A stretch of DNA of 64,000 bases, from positions 43,197-107,196 of the forward strand of contig JAGQOH010000003.1 in assembly GCA_020427635.1 (NCBI GenBank). Reading direction: 5' to 3'. Position 1 is the stretch's first letter. Each line of letters opens with the position of its first letter. Made by a program: the position numbers and the translations under genes. This DNA comes from Phycisphaerales bacterium (GTDB lineage Bacteria; Planctomycetota; Phycisphaerae; Phycisphaerales; UBA1924). The notes beneath the pieces are model-generated. The model was not told where the DNA came from and made no database searches. It worked only from the letters and a program-made list of their open reading frames with translations. This document shows positions 25,052 to 33,022 of this stretch, one piece after another.

Positions 25052-27103
25052 TCAGATGCGCATCCTGCGCGCGAACACAATCCATTCCAACGATGTCAAC
25101 GCGAGTGCAGCCAGGATAAACCACCACCAGATCTCGCGCGGCGCAAGAGCGGCAGCGTCCGTGGCCGACGCCACCCTGGCGCCGATATCAACCTGATCGT
25201 CCACAAACACGGCGCTCTCAAGGGGGTCGAGCAGATTGACTGGCACAATCACTCCCGCGCCCGCATCTGTGCGCAGCTCGTAGAGGCCGACGCGCGGCAA
25301 AGGCCCGGGCGCGGCGTGCCCATCCTCACCAGCGTGCAGCGCGAGTGTCCAGTCGTCCGGTCCAATCAAGGTGGCCTGTGCATTTGGTTTGGCTCCGGGC
25401 CAGGTGAGCAAAGGCGCGTCCGCGGTGCGCCAGGATCGTCCCTCGATGCCGCTCGCAGTTGGAGCAAGATAGGCCACCGCGTTGGCGATGAACGTGGGAA
25501 AGGACAGGTCGCGCCACCAATTCGTGTCGTCAAGCGCGAAGGCGACAAGCACGCGACGGAGCCCGCCGCGCTCCACCAAGACGATCAGTGGTGCGTCGAC
25601 GCCACTGGCGAGTTCCTCAACGGTTGCCGGCGTCTGTGCCATCGCATCGGGACTGGGCACAGTCAGACGCATTGGATGATCGACGATGATGTCACTCAGC
25701 GTGACATATCGCATAATTGGATGCGCGCGCATCCAGAACGTGATGGGCGTTGGTGCGGCGTCAGGATTGGCCATCACACCAAGCCCTGGAACCGGGATCG
25801 TCGCGCCGAAACTCATGCTGGCGACGGGCGGCAGGGCAGAGGGCTTCACGCGATCGAACACGACCAGGTCATAGGCACTGAAGGCGTCGGCGCTTTGGCC
25901 TAGCAGGCCGCGTGCATCTGCTTGCGCCGCGGTAAGCACATCGAACCGGGCGGGATCGAGCGTCTCGAGCGCTGTTTCCAATGCGCCTGCGCCAATCGTA
26001 ACCGTGCCATCGGCACGAACCAATGCAATGCTCGGCCCTCTGGGCGCATCGAGTAGCACCGACGCCTGGTCGTCAGCCCGCAGCGCATCATCGACGGCCA
26101 AAATGATCGTGATCACACCGCCCGTTTCGTTGCGCAACTCGAAGCGATGGGTTGCCTCGCCGGGCCCGGCCTCACCGATGCTTGGCACATTCAGGGATGT
26201 TGCATCTGTCGCAACGCCGTTGACCAAGAGTGACACGCCGACGGCGCTTCGTTTGGCGCGCGTGCTTTGCAAACGAAGGAAGATGCGACAGAGCGCTGGG
26301 TCTTCATAGTCGCGTCGGACGGCAATCGCCACGATGCCGACGTTTTCGCCACTGACGTCGGGCCCGATGCGCATGTATTCGAGCATCGCATTGCCGATGG
26401 GCGGGCGGCCCTCTTCGGGGTCGGGCGGTGGAAAGCTGCCGTCCGAGATCAAGATGACGCGCGGCGGCTCGGGGGCGTCAGCGGCTTCCTCGCCGCTCGA
26501 GCCGCGCGCGAACGCGCTGATCATGCGCAGCGCATCGTCGAAACCGGCCGGCTGGTCCGTGGGTGCGATGGTGGCAAGGGCGTGGCGCGCCTGTTGGTGA
26601 TCGCGGGTGAATGGAGTGACCACCTGTGCCCGTGCGGCGAGTGCGACAAGCATGACCTCGGTGCGGTCGGGCAAACGCGCGAGGATACGCCGAGCTTCAT
26701 CCTGTGCGCGCTCAAAGCGCGTGATGTTATTCGCGCCTAGTCGTGCGTCCATGGGTGGTGTGTCGCGTGCAGACATCGAGGCGGATGCGTCCAGCACCAG
26801 GATGACACGCGAACCCGACATCGGTCGGTCGATCGACGGACGCGCCAGCGCCAACAGCAGGCACGCCAGCGCCAGCAACTGCAACAGGAGGAGCCATGAG
26901 GGGCGAATCATCCGGAACGGCGCATTCACCTGCAGGTCCGCAACGGATTGCTCCCAAAGCAGCGTCGAACTGACGCGCATTGGTCGTCTGCGCAGCTTCA
27001 GGAAGTAGAGCACCAGTAGCGCGGGCACGCTGATCGCTGCGCCGATGATCCCGGCCCACGGAGCGAGAAACTGCAGCGCAAGTAGAACTGGCGGAACGTC
27101 CAT
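25052..27103 (-). CDS. BatA/VWA membrane protein
   Basis: This 683-residue protein has the architecture of aerotolerance (Bat)-type proteins. Two N-terminal helices (about 8-30 and 60-82) flank a cytoplasmic loop typical of the BatA domain (YFLKLRRRPMRVSSTLLWEQ). A von Willebrand A domain (about 93-290) has an intact MIDAS start, DASAS, with a conserved Thr/Asp region downstream (ILISDGSFPPP). The remaining 390 residues look like a periplasmic beta-rich domain with a glutamine-amidotransferase-like segment, and the protein ends with a membrane helix and a basic tail. The start is the ATG at 27103; a GTG immediately upstream is possible. The MoxR ATPase that usually accompanies this family is not here. 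Confidence 0.8.
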   Translation of the reverse strand: MDVPPVLLALQFLAPWAGIIGAAISVPALLVLYFLKLRRRPMRVSSTLLWEQSVADLQVNAPFRMIRPSWLLLLQLLALACLLLALARPSIDRPMSGSRVILVLDASASMSARDTPPMDARLGANNITRFERAQDEARRILARLPDRTEVMLVALAARAQVVTPFTRDHQQARHALATIAPTDQPAGFDDALRMISAFARGSSGEEAADAPEPPRVILISDGSFPPPDPEEGRPPIGNAMLEYMRIGPDVSGENVGIVAIAVRRDYEDPALCRIFLRLQSTRAKRSAVGVSLLVNGVATDATSLNVPSIGEAGPGEATHRFELRNETGGVITIILAVDDALRADDQASVLLDAPRGPSIALVRADGTVTIGAGALETALETLDPARFDVLTAAQADARGLLGQSADAFSAYDLVVFDRVKPSALPPVASMSFGATIPVPGLGVMANPDAAPTPITFWMRAHPIMRYVTLSDIIVDHPMRLTVPSPDAMAQTPATVEELASGVDAPLIVLVERGGLRRVLVAFALDDTNWWRDLSFPTFIANAVAYLAPTASGIEGRSWRTADAPLLTWPGAKPNAQATLIGPDDWTLALHAGEDGHAAPGPLPRVGLYELRTDAGAGVIVPVNLLDPLESAVFVDDQVDIGARVASATDAAALAPREIWWWFILAALALTSLEWIVFARRMRI

Positions 27104-27170
27104 CACGATGCGATCAATCGTATCGGCTCAACGCCGCCCAGCCGTTGCGGCGTCACATACGGGTCGCCAA

Positions 27171-27887
27171 TCATTCGCCGGGACGCTCGCAGGCCTGCAA
27201 GGAGGCGCCGCGGCGCGCCACGCGAGCTCGCTCGATCGCTTCAAGCAGCCATTCGGCGAAGGCGGCCTTGCTGACCTTGCCCCCGGTCGTCGCGAGGACA
27301 CCTTCCGCGGCCACCAAACTCGCCTCGATCGTCGGCGCATCCATCGTCTCCAGCGGATTGGCGACGATCAGGTCAACGCCCTTGCGGGTCAGCTTGGCCT
27401 TGGCGGAAGCGAGCATTTCCTCACGTGGCTCAAGCGCAAAGCCAACAATGAACAGTTCGTTCTCACGCCTGGCCTCGGCGCGCTGGTGCGCGCACCCCGC
27501 GAGCAGGTCGGGCGTGGCTTCGAGCTCGAGGGTCATGCCCTCCTTGGTGCGCCGGCGTTTGGACTGCAAGTCTCCGGGCGCGCGTCGGGGGCGATAGTCA
27601 GCCACTGCAGCCGCCATGATCAACACGCCCGCACGGGGCAGGTGTTCCGCGAGGGCGGCTTCGAGGTCTGCGGTGGTCCGAAACCGGATCGTCTCGATTT
27701 GCGTATTGTTCGGGTGCAGGGCGGTCGGGCCCAGCAGCAGCGTGACTGGGCGACCTTGACGTGCCGCCGATTCTGCGAGATCGATGCCCAGGCGCCCCGA
27801 CGAGCGGTTGGCAATGTAGCGCACCGCGTCGATCGGCTCGTGCGTGGGCCCCGCGGTGATCAGGATGCGGTCGATTGAGTGGTCCAT
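27171..27887 (-). CDS. coaB: Phosphopantothenoylcysteine synthetase, standalone domain
   Basis: It joins 4'-phosphopantothenate and cysteine using a nucleotide triphosphate, a step in coenzyme A synthesis. The 238 residues cover only the CoaB half of the usual CoaBC fusion. Visible features are ILITAGPTHEPIDAVRYI, the dimer/nucleotide region ANRSSGRLGIDLA, MAAAVADYRPRRA, a Lys-rich region leading into LELEATPDLL, and IVANPLETMDAPTIEA. No flavodoxin-like CoaC domain is fused, and none is encoded nearby. The ATG at 27885-27887 stands right before the domain; the upstream frame is not protein-like. It diverges from the secretion locus. Confidence 0.85.
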   Translation of the reverse strand: MDHSIDRILITAGPTHEPIDAVRYIANRSSGRLGIDLAESAARQGRPVTLLLGPTALHPNNTQIETIRFRTTADLEAALAEHLPRAGVLIMAAAVADYRPRRAPGDLQSKRRRTKEGMTLELEATPDLLAGCAHQRAEARRENELFIVGFALEPREEMLASAKAKLTRKGVDLIVANPLETMDAPTIEASLVAAEGVLATTGGKVSKAAFAEWLLEAIERARVARRGASLQACERPGE

Positions 27888-27942
27888 ACTGAGGCAAGCG
27901 GGCCCCGGAGCGAGGCCGCCGGTCGTGGGTTGGGCGGGTGGT

Positions 27943-27971
27943 TTGAAGCCATGCGCCCGGACAAGCATAAT
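27943..27971 (+). promoter_or_regulatory. Probable sigma-70-type promoter of the secretion locus
   Basis: TTGAAG at 27943-27948 and CATAAT at 27966-27971 are separated by exactly 17 nt. This gives a predicted start of transcription near 27978, about 105 nt before the first ATPase start codon. The leader contains two GC hairpins, CGCCCC/GGGGCG and GGCCCC/GGGGCC. Confidence 0.55.
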
Positions 27972-28082
27972 GCCCTGGCTGCGCCCCGTGGGGCGGGTTC
28001 GGGTTGGTGGATGGGATTGTGGCGGGCCCCGCTTGGGGCCATTGGGCGAATCCGCGGCGAATGGACTGCGGTGAGGGGGATA

Positions 28083-29888
28083 ATGGCCGTCGGCATCCGC
28101 AAGAAGATCGGGCAGATTCTCATCGATTCCGGCGCGATCACCGCCGAGCAGTTGCAGACCGCGCTGGGGATGGCAAAGGGCGCCGGCAAGCGGATTGGCG
28201 AGATGCTGGTCGAAGCCGGCATGTGCGACGACGAAGCGATCGCCAAGGCACTCGCGAAGCAATTCCAGATGCGCTATATCGACCTGTCCGACCAGGGTGT
28301 TGTCGATCGGATCGATGTCGGGCAGTTGCCCAAGGACCTGGTGCGCAAGCACCTCATCCTGCCGTTGGGGAAGGAGAACGGCAAGATCCAGGTCATCATT
28401 CACGACCCGCGCAACATTGAACTGATCGACATGGTGCAGTTTCGCCTGAGCGCAAAGGTGGAGCCTTCGATTGCGCCGCGCTCGCGGATCAAAGAGTTCA
28501 TCGATAACAAGCTGGGCGGTGCGGATGGCGCGCCGGGCGGCGGCGGCGGGCTTTCGCGAGAATCGCTCATTAGCGCCTCGATTGATAAGTCGCTCGACAA
28601 GTCAGTCGATCGAAGCGTCGACAGCTCCATCGATCAGGCTGCTGAGAGCGCACCGATCATTCGATTGGTCGAGAAGATCATTATCGAGGCGGTGAAGGGC
28701 CGGGCGTCGGACATTCACATCGAGCCGATGAGTGACCGCGTGCGTTTGCGCTACCGCATCGACGGCGTGTGCGTGGAGCGCGACAATCTGCCCAAGCGCA
28801 TGCAAAACGCGGTGCTCGCCCGCTTCAAGCTCATGTCGAGCATGAATATCGCTGAGAAGCGCGTCCCGCAGGACGGGCGCATCAAGATGCCCGTCCCACA
28901 GGATGATGGCCAGGAGCAAATCGTTGACTTTCGTGTGTCGGCGTGTCCTGCATACCACGGCGAATCGGTCGTGCTGCGTATTCTGCGGCCCGACTCCGTG
29001 CGCATCGGTCTCGTGAATCTCGGTTTCGAGCCGGACAATCTCGCGATCTTCAACCGCATCATCCGGCGACCCAACGGCATCTTCTTGGTGACGGGGCCCA
29101 CGGGTTCAGGCAAGACGACCACGCTCTATTCGGCGCTCGATGTCCTTAATCGCCCCGACAAAAAGATTATCACTGCGGAAGACCCGATCGAATACGCATT
29201 CACTGGGATCAATCAGTGTCAGGTGCGCGAGAGTATTGGACTGACCTTCTCCAACATTCTGCGCGCCATGCTGCGTCAGGCACCGAACATCATTCTCGTC
29301 GGCGAAATTCGCGACAAGGAAGTGGGCGAGGTCGCGATTCAGGCCGCCCTGACCGGTCACTTGGTGTTCTCGACGTTGCACACGAACGATGCGCCGAGCG
29401 CGATGACGCGCTTGACCGACATGGGCATCAAGCCATTCCTCGTTGCTTCATCGATTCAGGCGGTGCTGGCGCAGCGCCTTATTCGTATTCTTGATGCGAA
29501 ATCCAAGCAGCCTGATCCGAATCCGGATCCGAAGTTCCTGCGCCTTGTTGGGATTTCACCTGAAGAGCGAGAGCGGCACACGATCTATAGAGCGGTGCCC
29601 AACGCCGACAACAATGGCTATAAGGGCCGCCAGGGCATTTTCGAACTCATGGAAATGAACGCTGAGCTGCGCGATTTGGCGTTCAAGTGTGCGCCGCTCA
29701 ATCGTCTGCGCGAGGCGGCCCTGGCGTCGGGAATGCGGCCACTGCTGGGCGATGGCAAAATCAAGATTCTGAAAGGCACAACGACGCCCGCGGAGATCGC
29801 ACGTGTGGCGCAGGTTGCGGGCGTGGCGATGGATTCCGTCGAGGAAGAAGAAGAAGCAAGCGCCGCGGCGCAAGAGGCAGAACTCTAA
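28083..29888 (+). CDS. gspE: GspE/PilB-family assembly ATPase (first copy)
   Basis: This 601-residue ATPase powers pseudopilus or pilus extension. The N-terminal domain (about 1-145) is MshEN-like, with KIGQILIDSGAITAEQLQ and then RIGEMLVEAG. A linker with five SxDx repeats (separate entry) follows. The ATPase core has RASDIHIEP, GPTGSGKTTT (Walker A, near 338), the Asp box ITAEDPIEY, NIILVGEIRD (Walker B) and LTGHLVFSTLHTNDAP (His box). The usual zinc tetracysteine insert is missing: RLIRILDAKSKQPDP stands where CxxC normally begins. The acidic C-terminus is EEEEEAS-rich. The ATG at 28083 follows GAGGGGGA. PilT follows after 42 bp. Confidence 0.9.
   Translation: MAVGIRKKIGQILIDSGAITAEQLQTALGMAKGAGKRIGEMLVEAGMCDDEAIAKALAKQFQMRYIDLSDQGVVDRIDVGQLPKDLVRKHLILPLGKENGKIQVIIHDPRNIELIDMVQFRLSAKVEPSIAPRSRIKEFIDNKLGGADGAPGGGGGLSRESLISASIDKSLDKSVDRSVDSSIDQAAESAPIIRLVEKIIIEAVKGRASDIHIEPMSDRVRLRYRIDGVCVERDNLPKRMQNAVLARFKLMSSMNIAEKRVPQDGRIKMPVPQDDGQEQIVDFRVSACPAYHGESVVLRILRPDSVRIGLVNLGFEPDNLAIFNRIIRRPNGIFLVTGPTGSGKTTTLYSALDVLNRPDKKIITAEDPIEYAFTGINQCQVRESIGLTFSNILRAMLRQAPNIILVGEIRDKEVGEVAIQAALTGHLVFSTLHTNDAPSAMTRLTDMGIKPFLVASSIQAVLAQRLIRILDAKSKQPDPNPDPKFLRLVGISPEERERHTIYRAVPNADNNGYKGRQGIFELMEMNAELRDLAFKCAPLNRLREAALASGMRPLLGDGKIKILKGTTTPAEIARVAQVAGVAMDSVEEEEEASAAAQEAEL
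28578..28637 (+). repeat. Five tandem SxDx tetrapeptide units in the GspE linker
   Basis: Five 12-bp units encode SIDK, SLDK, SVDR, SVDS and SIDQ. The serine codons differ (TCG, TCG, TCA, AGC, TCC), so the repetition is conserved at the protein rather than the DNA level. The units lie just before the ATPase core. Confidence 0.85.
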
Positions 29889-29930
29889 ACGCGCGACGCG
29901 TTGCACCGAACGAAAGGAAAGTCAGGCGCC

Positions 29931-31052
29931 ATGTCTACCATGCAGATTGACAGACTGCTCGACACCGTGATCAAGCTCGGCGCCTCCGACTTGCACTTGA
30001 CCGTCGGGCGCAAGCCAACACTGCGCTTGCATGGCGGCCTGAAAAACCTCGACACCAAGGTGCTCGAGTCGGACGACATGGTCACGCTGATGAAAGCGAT
30101 CACCTCTGAGCGTTCTCAGCAGGAACTGCAGGAAGTGGGTTCAACCGACTTTGGCTTCGCCTATGGCAAGGCGGCGCGCTTCCGCGTGTCGGTGTTCCGT
30201 CAGCGTGGCGACATCGCAATCGTCTGCCGACTCATTCCGAATCGGCTGCTCACCTTTGAGCAGATTGGCTTGCCGCACCAGGTACTCGACCTGATCCGCC
30301 GCCCGCGCGGATTGTTCCTGGTCACCGGGCCTACCGGTTCGGGCAAGACGACGACGCTCGCCACAATGATCGACTACATCAACATCAACTTCGAGCGGCA
30401 CATCATCACGATGGAAGACCCGATCGAGTACTACCACTACCACAAGAAATCGATCCTCAACCAGCGCGAAGTCGGGTCGGACGTGCCGAGCTTCTCTGAG
30501 GCCCTCCGCCGGGCCTTGCGTGAAGACCCTGACGTGATCCTCGTGGGTGAAATGCGCGACCTGGACACGATCGAGTCTGCCATCCGTGCCGCCGAGACCG
30601 GTCACCTGGTGTTCGGTACGTTGCACACGACCGGGGCCGCCAAGACGATCGACCGTATCGTCGACGCCTTCCCGGTGACCCAGCAGAACCAGATCCGCGT
30701 GCAGCTGTCGACTACCCTGATCTGTGTGCTGTCCCAGGTGCTCTTGGCCCGGGTCGACCAGCCGGGCATGGTGGCGGGCTACGAGATGCTGGTGGTCACC
30801 CCCGCGATCTCGAACCTCATCCGTGACAACAAGAGCTTCCGCATCGACTCGGCGATCCAGACCGGCAAGAAGTTCGGCATGCAGTTGCTCGACGAGCACC
30901 TGTGGTCGCTGTACTCCAAGGGCATTATCGGGGCTGAGGAAATGGTGGATAAGGCAAAGAATCCGGGCGACCTGCGCGATCGAGTTCACAAGCTCGGCAA
31001 GACCGTCGGCCGGGCCGAGCTGGACTCTGAGGATGTTTCCGAGGGCTCTTGA
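29931..31052 (+). CDS. pilT: Twitching motility/retraction ATPase PilT
   Basis: This 373-residue retraction ATPase depolymerises pilus fibres. The PilT hallmarks are LGASDLHLTVGRKP at the N-terminus, GPTGSGKTTTLATMID (Walker A, near 131), MEDPIEYYH (Asp box), LREDPDVILVGEMRD (Walker B with the PilT-type Met), HLVFGTLHTTGAAKTIDR (His box) and a shortened AIRAAETG motif. The C-terminal extension past residue 345 is charged. GAAAGGAAAG precedes the ATG at 29931. It lies between two GspE-like ATPases. Its presence implies that the fibre made by this locus can be retracted, as in type IV pili. Confidence 0.94.
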   Translation: MSTMQIDRLLDTVIKLGASDLHLTVGRKPTLRLHGGLKNLDTKVLESDDMVTLMKAITSERSQQELQEVGSTDFGFAYGKAARFRVSVFRQRGDIAIVCRLIPNRLLTFEQIGLPHQVLDLIRRPRGLFLVTGPTGSGKTTTLATMIDYININFERHIITMEDPIEYYHYHKKSILNQREVGSDVPSFSEALRRALREDPDVILVGEMRDLDTIESAIRAAETGHLVFGTLHTTGAAKTIDRIVDAFPVTQQNQIRVQLSTTLICVLSQVLLARVDQPGMVAGYEMLVVTPAISNLIRDNKSFRIDSAIQTGKKFGMQLLDEHLWSLYSKGIIGAEEMVDKAKNPGDLRDRVHKLGKTVGRAELDSEDVSEGS

Positions 31053-31160
31053 TTGCCTGTGATTTCGTATCAGAACAATTGAGTCGCAACTGATGGCATC
31101 CAATGGGGCAACCCCTCGGAAGGCCAGATCGTATCTATTCAATGGTGTCGCAAACAGAAA

Positions 31161-31211
31161 TCTGGACGATGGGCCCAGTTGCCAAGGTTCCACGTGGCAC
31201 CATCGTCCGGA
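31161..31211 (+). promoter_or_regulatory. Nested stem-loop ahead of the second GspE gene
   Basis: A 12-bp stem pairs TCTGGACGATGG (31161-31172) with CCATCGTCCGGA (31200-31211), with one G-U pair. Inside it, TGCCA (31180-31184) pairs with TGGCA (31195-31199). It ends 24 nt before the strong Shine-Dalgarno AGGAGG. There is no T-run, so a processing or translational role is more likely than termination. Confidence 0.6.
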
Positions 31212-31246
31212 TAGTTTGACGTGGGATTGTTCCACAGGAGGTCGAC

Positions 31247-33007
31247 GTGCCCCCAGTTCCTGTTGCAGAACTGAAGAAGCGGAAGATCGGGCGAGTGCTC
31301 ACCAAGCTGGGCAAGGTCACCCGTGAACAGGTGCACGAGGCACTGGAGAAGCAGCGGGCTGCCGACCCCAAGGCACGACGCCCCCTGGGCGAGGTGCTCA
31401 TCGAGATGGGGCTGGTCAGCCAGCGCGACATCCAAGAGGCGCTGGCGGGGCAGGCGGGGTTCGAGTTCATCGACCTGGAGGCCCTGACCTTGGACGAGGC
31501 GACGATCGCGGCGATCCCGCCCGAGACGGCGATGGCCTATCAAGTGGTGCCGGTCGAGTACTCCAAGGAAGGCCGCAAGCTCAAGGTGGTCATGAAGAGC
31601 CCGGACAACTTCCGGGCGGTGGACGACCTGCGTCTGCTGATGGGGTTCCGGGTCGAGGCATTTTGTGCGCCGCCCGAGCAGGTGGAGGCCAAGCTCCAGC
31701 AACACTACGCCCAGGCGCATTCGTCGATCGCGGATGTGGTGGGTGAGATGGGCGCCGATTCTGGTCTGGCAGCGGGGCTTGCCAAGGGACCTGGTGGCGC
31801 GGCCTCGATCGATCTCGAAGCGGTGCTCGAGGCGTCGGAAGACAACAAAGTCATCAAGCTGATGAACCTGGTGCTGCTACAGGCGATCAAGGATCGCGCA
31901 TCGGACATCCACTTTGAGCCATTCGAAGATGAATTCAAGATGCGGTATCGCATCGACGGCGTGCTGTATGAGATGGTGCCGCCACCGAAGTACCTGGGGC
32001 CGGCGATCATTTCGCGCGTCAAGGTCATGGCAAACTTGGACATTGCCGAGCGTCGCCTGCCGCAGGACGGCCGTATTGAGTTGCAGGTGGGTGGCAATCC
32101 GGTTGACTTGCGTGTGAGCATTTTGCCCACGATGCACGGCGAGTCGGCGGTGATGCGCGTGCTCGACCGGTCGAATGTCGAACTGAGTCTCGACCGCGTT
32201 GGATTGCGGGAAGACGAGTATGAGTTGGTGACGACGCTGGTCGGCAAGCCCAACGGCATCCTTATCGTGACCGGACCAACGGGCTCGGGCAAGACGACGA
32301 CGCTGTACGCGGCGTTGCAGTTTTTGAACGACATTGAGACGAAGATTCTGACGTGCGAAGACCCGGTGGAGTATGACATCGACGGGTTGTGTCAGTGCCA
32401 GGTGAATACCGAAGTGGGTATGACCTTTGCGGCGGCGCTGCGTTCATTCTTGCGTCAGGACCCGGACATCATCCTCGTGGGCGAAATCCGTGACCTGGAA
32501 ACGGCACAGATTGCAGTGCAGGCATCGCTGACCGGTCACTTGGTGTTCTCGACGTTGCACACGAACGATGCGCCAAGTTCGATCGTGCGTTTGCTCGATC
32601 TTGGCTTGGAGAGCTTCCTGCTGACGGCGACGTTGGAAGCGATCATCGCGCAGCGCCTGGTGCGCAAGATCGATCAGGGTGCCAAGGAGCCCTATGCGCC
32701 ATCTGAAGAGCAGCTCATGGAGCTTGGGTTGCGCCCGGAGGATGTGCTTGGGCGCGAGTTCTTCCGTGGCAAGGGGACGGATGCGAATCACGGCTCGGGG
32801 TATCGCGGGCGCATGGCGATCTTTGAGGTGATGGTCATGGACGATGGGCTGCGCGACTTGGTGATGCGCGAAGCGAGCACCGCGGTGCTGCGCGAAGAGT
32901 CGCGTCGGCGCGGCATGCGGACGTTGCGTGAATCGGGCCTGATGGCGATTTATGACGGATTGACCACGATCGATGAAGTGGTGCGCGAAACGGTGTTGGA
33001 CGCCTAA
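31247..33007 (+). CDS. gspE: GspE/PilB-family assembly ATPase (second copy)
   Basis: This 586-residue paralogue of the ATPase at 28083 has an N-terminal MshEN-like domain with KIGRVLTKLGKVTREQVHEA and RPLGEVLIEMGLVSQ, closer to the c-di-GMP-binding consensus than in copy one. The core has ASDIHFEPFEDEFK, GPTGSGKTTTLYAAL (Walker A, near 341), LTCEDPVEYD, PDIILVGEIRDLETAQIA (Walker B) and LTGHLVFSTLHTNDAPSS. The zinc motif is again absent: RLVRKIDQGAKEPYAPS replaces the CxxC site. GTG at 31247 follows AGGAGG by 5 nt and decides the start. GspF follows after 15 bp. Confidence 0.92.
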   Translation: MPPVPVAELKKRKIGRVLTKLGKVTREQVHEALEKQRAADPKARRPLGEVLIEMGLVSQRDIQEALAGQAGFEFIDLEALTLDEATIAAIPPETAMAYQVVPVEYSKEGRKLKVVMKSPDNFRAVDDLRLLMGFRVEAFCAPPEQVEAKLQQHYAQAHSSIADVVGEMGADSGLAAGLAKGPGGAASIDLEAVLEASEDNKVIKLMNLVLLQAIKDRASDIHFEPFEDEFKMRYRIDGVLYEMVPPPKYLGPAIISRVKVMANLDIAERRLPQDGRIELQVGGNPVDLRVSILPTMHGESAVMRVLDRSNVELSLDRVGLREDEYELVTTLVGKPNGILIVTGPTGSGKTTTLYAALQFLNDIETKILTCEDPVEYDIDGLCQCQVNTEVGMTFAAALRSFLRQDPDIILVGEIRDLETAQIAVQASLTGHLVFSTLHTNDAPSSIVRLLDLGLESFLLTATLEAIIAQRLVRKIDQGAKEPYAPSEEQLMELGLRPEDVLGREFFRGKGTDANHGSGYRGRMAIFEVMVMDDGLRDLVMREASTAVLREESRRRGMRTLRESGLMAIYDGLTTIDEVVRETVLDA

Positions 33008-33022
33008 AGGAGCGAGTGAGCG

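Noticed and set aside
25022..25903. Plus-strand frame of 293 residues opposite the VWA gene
   Set aside because: Antisense to the BatA/VWA gene and lacking any domain or ribosome-binding site.
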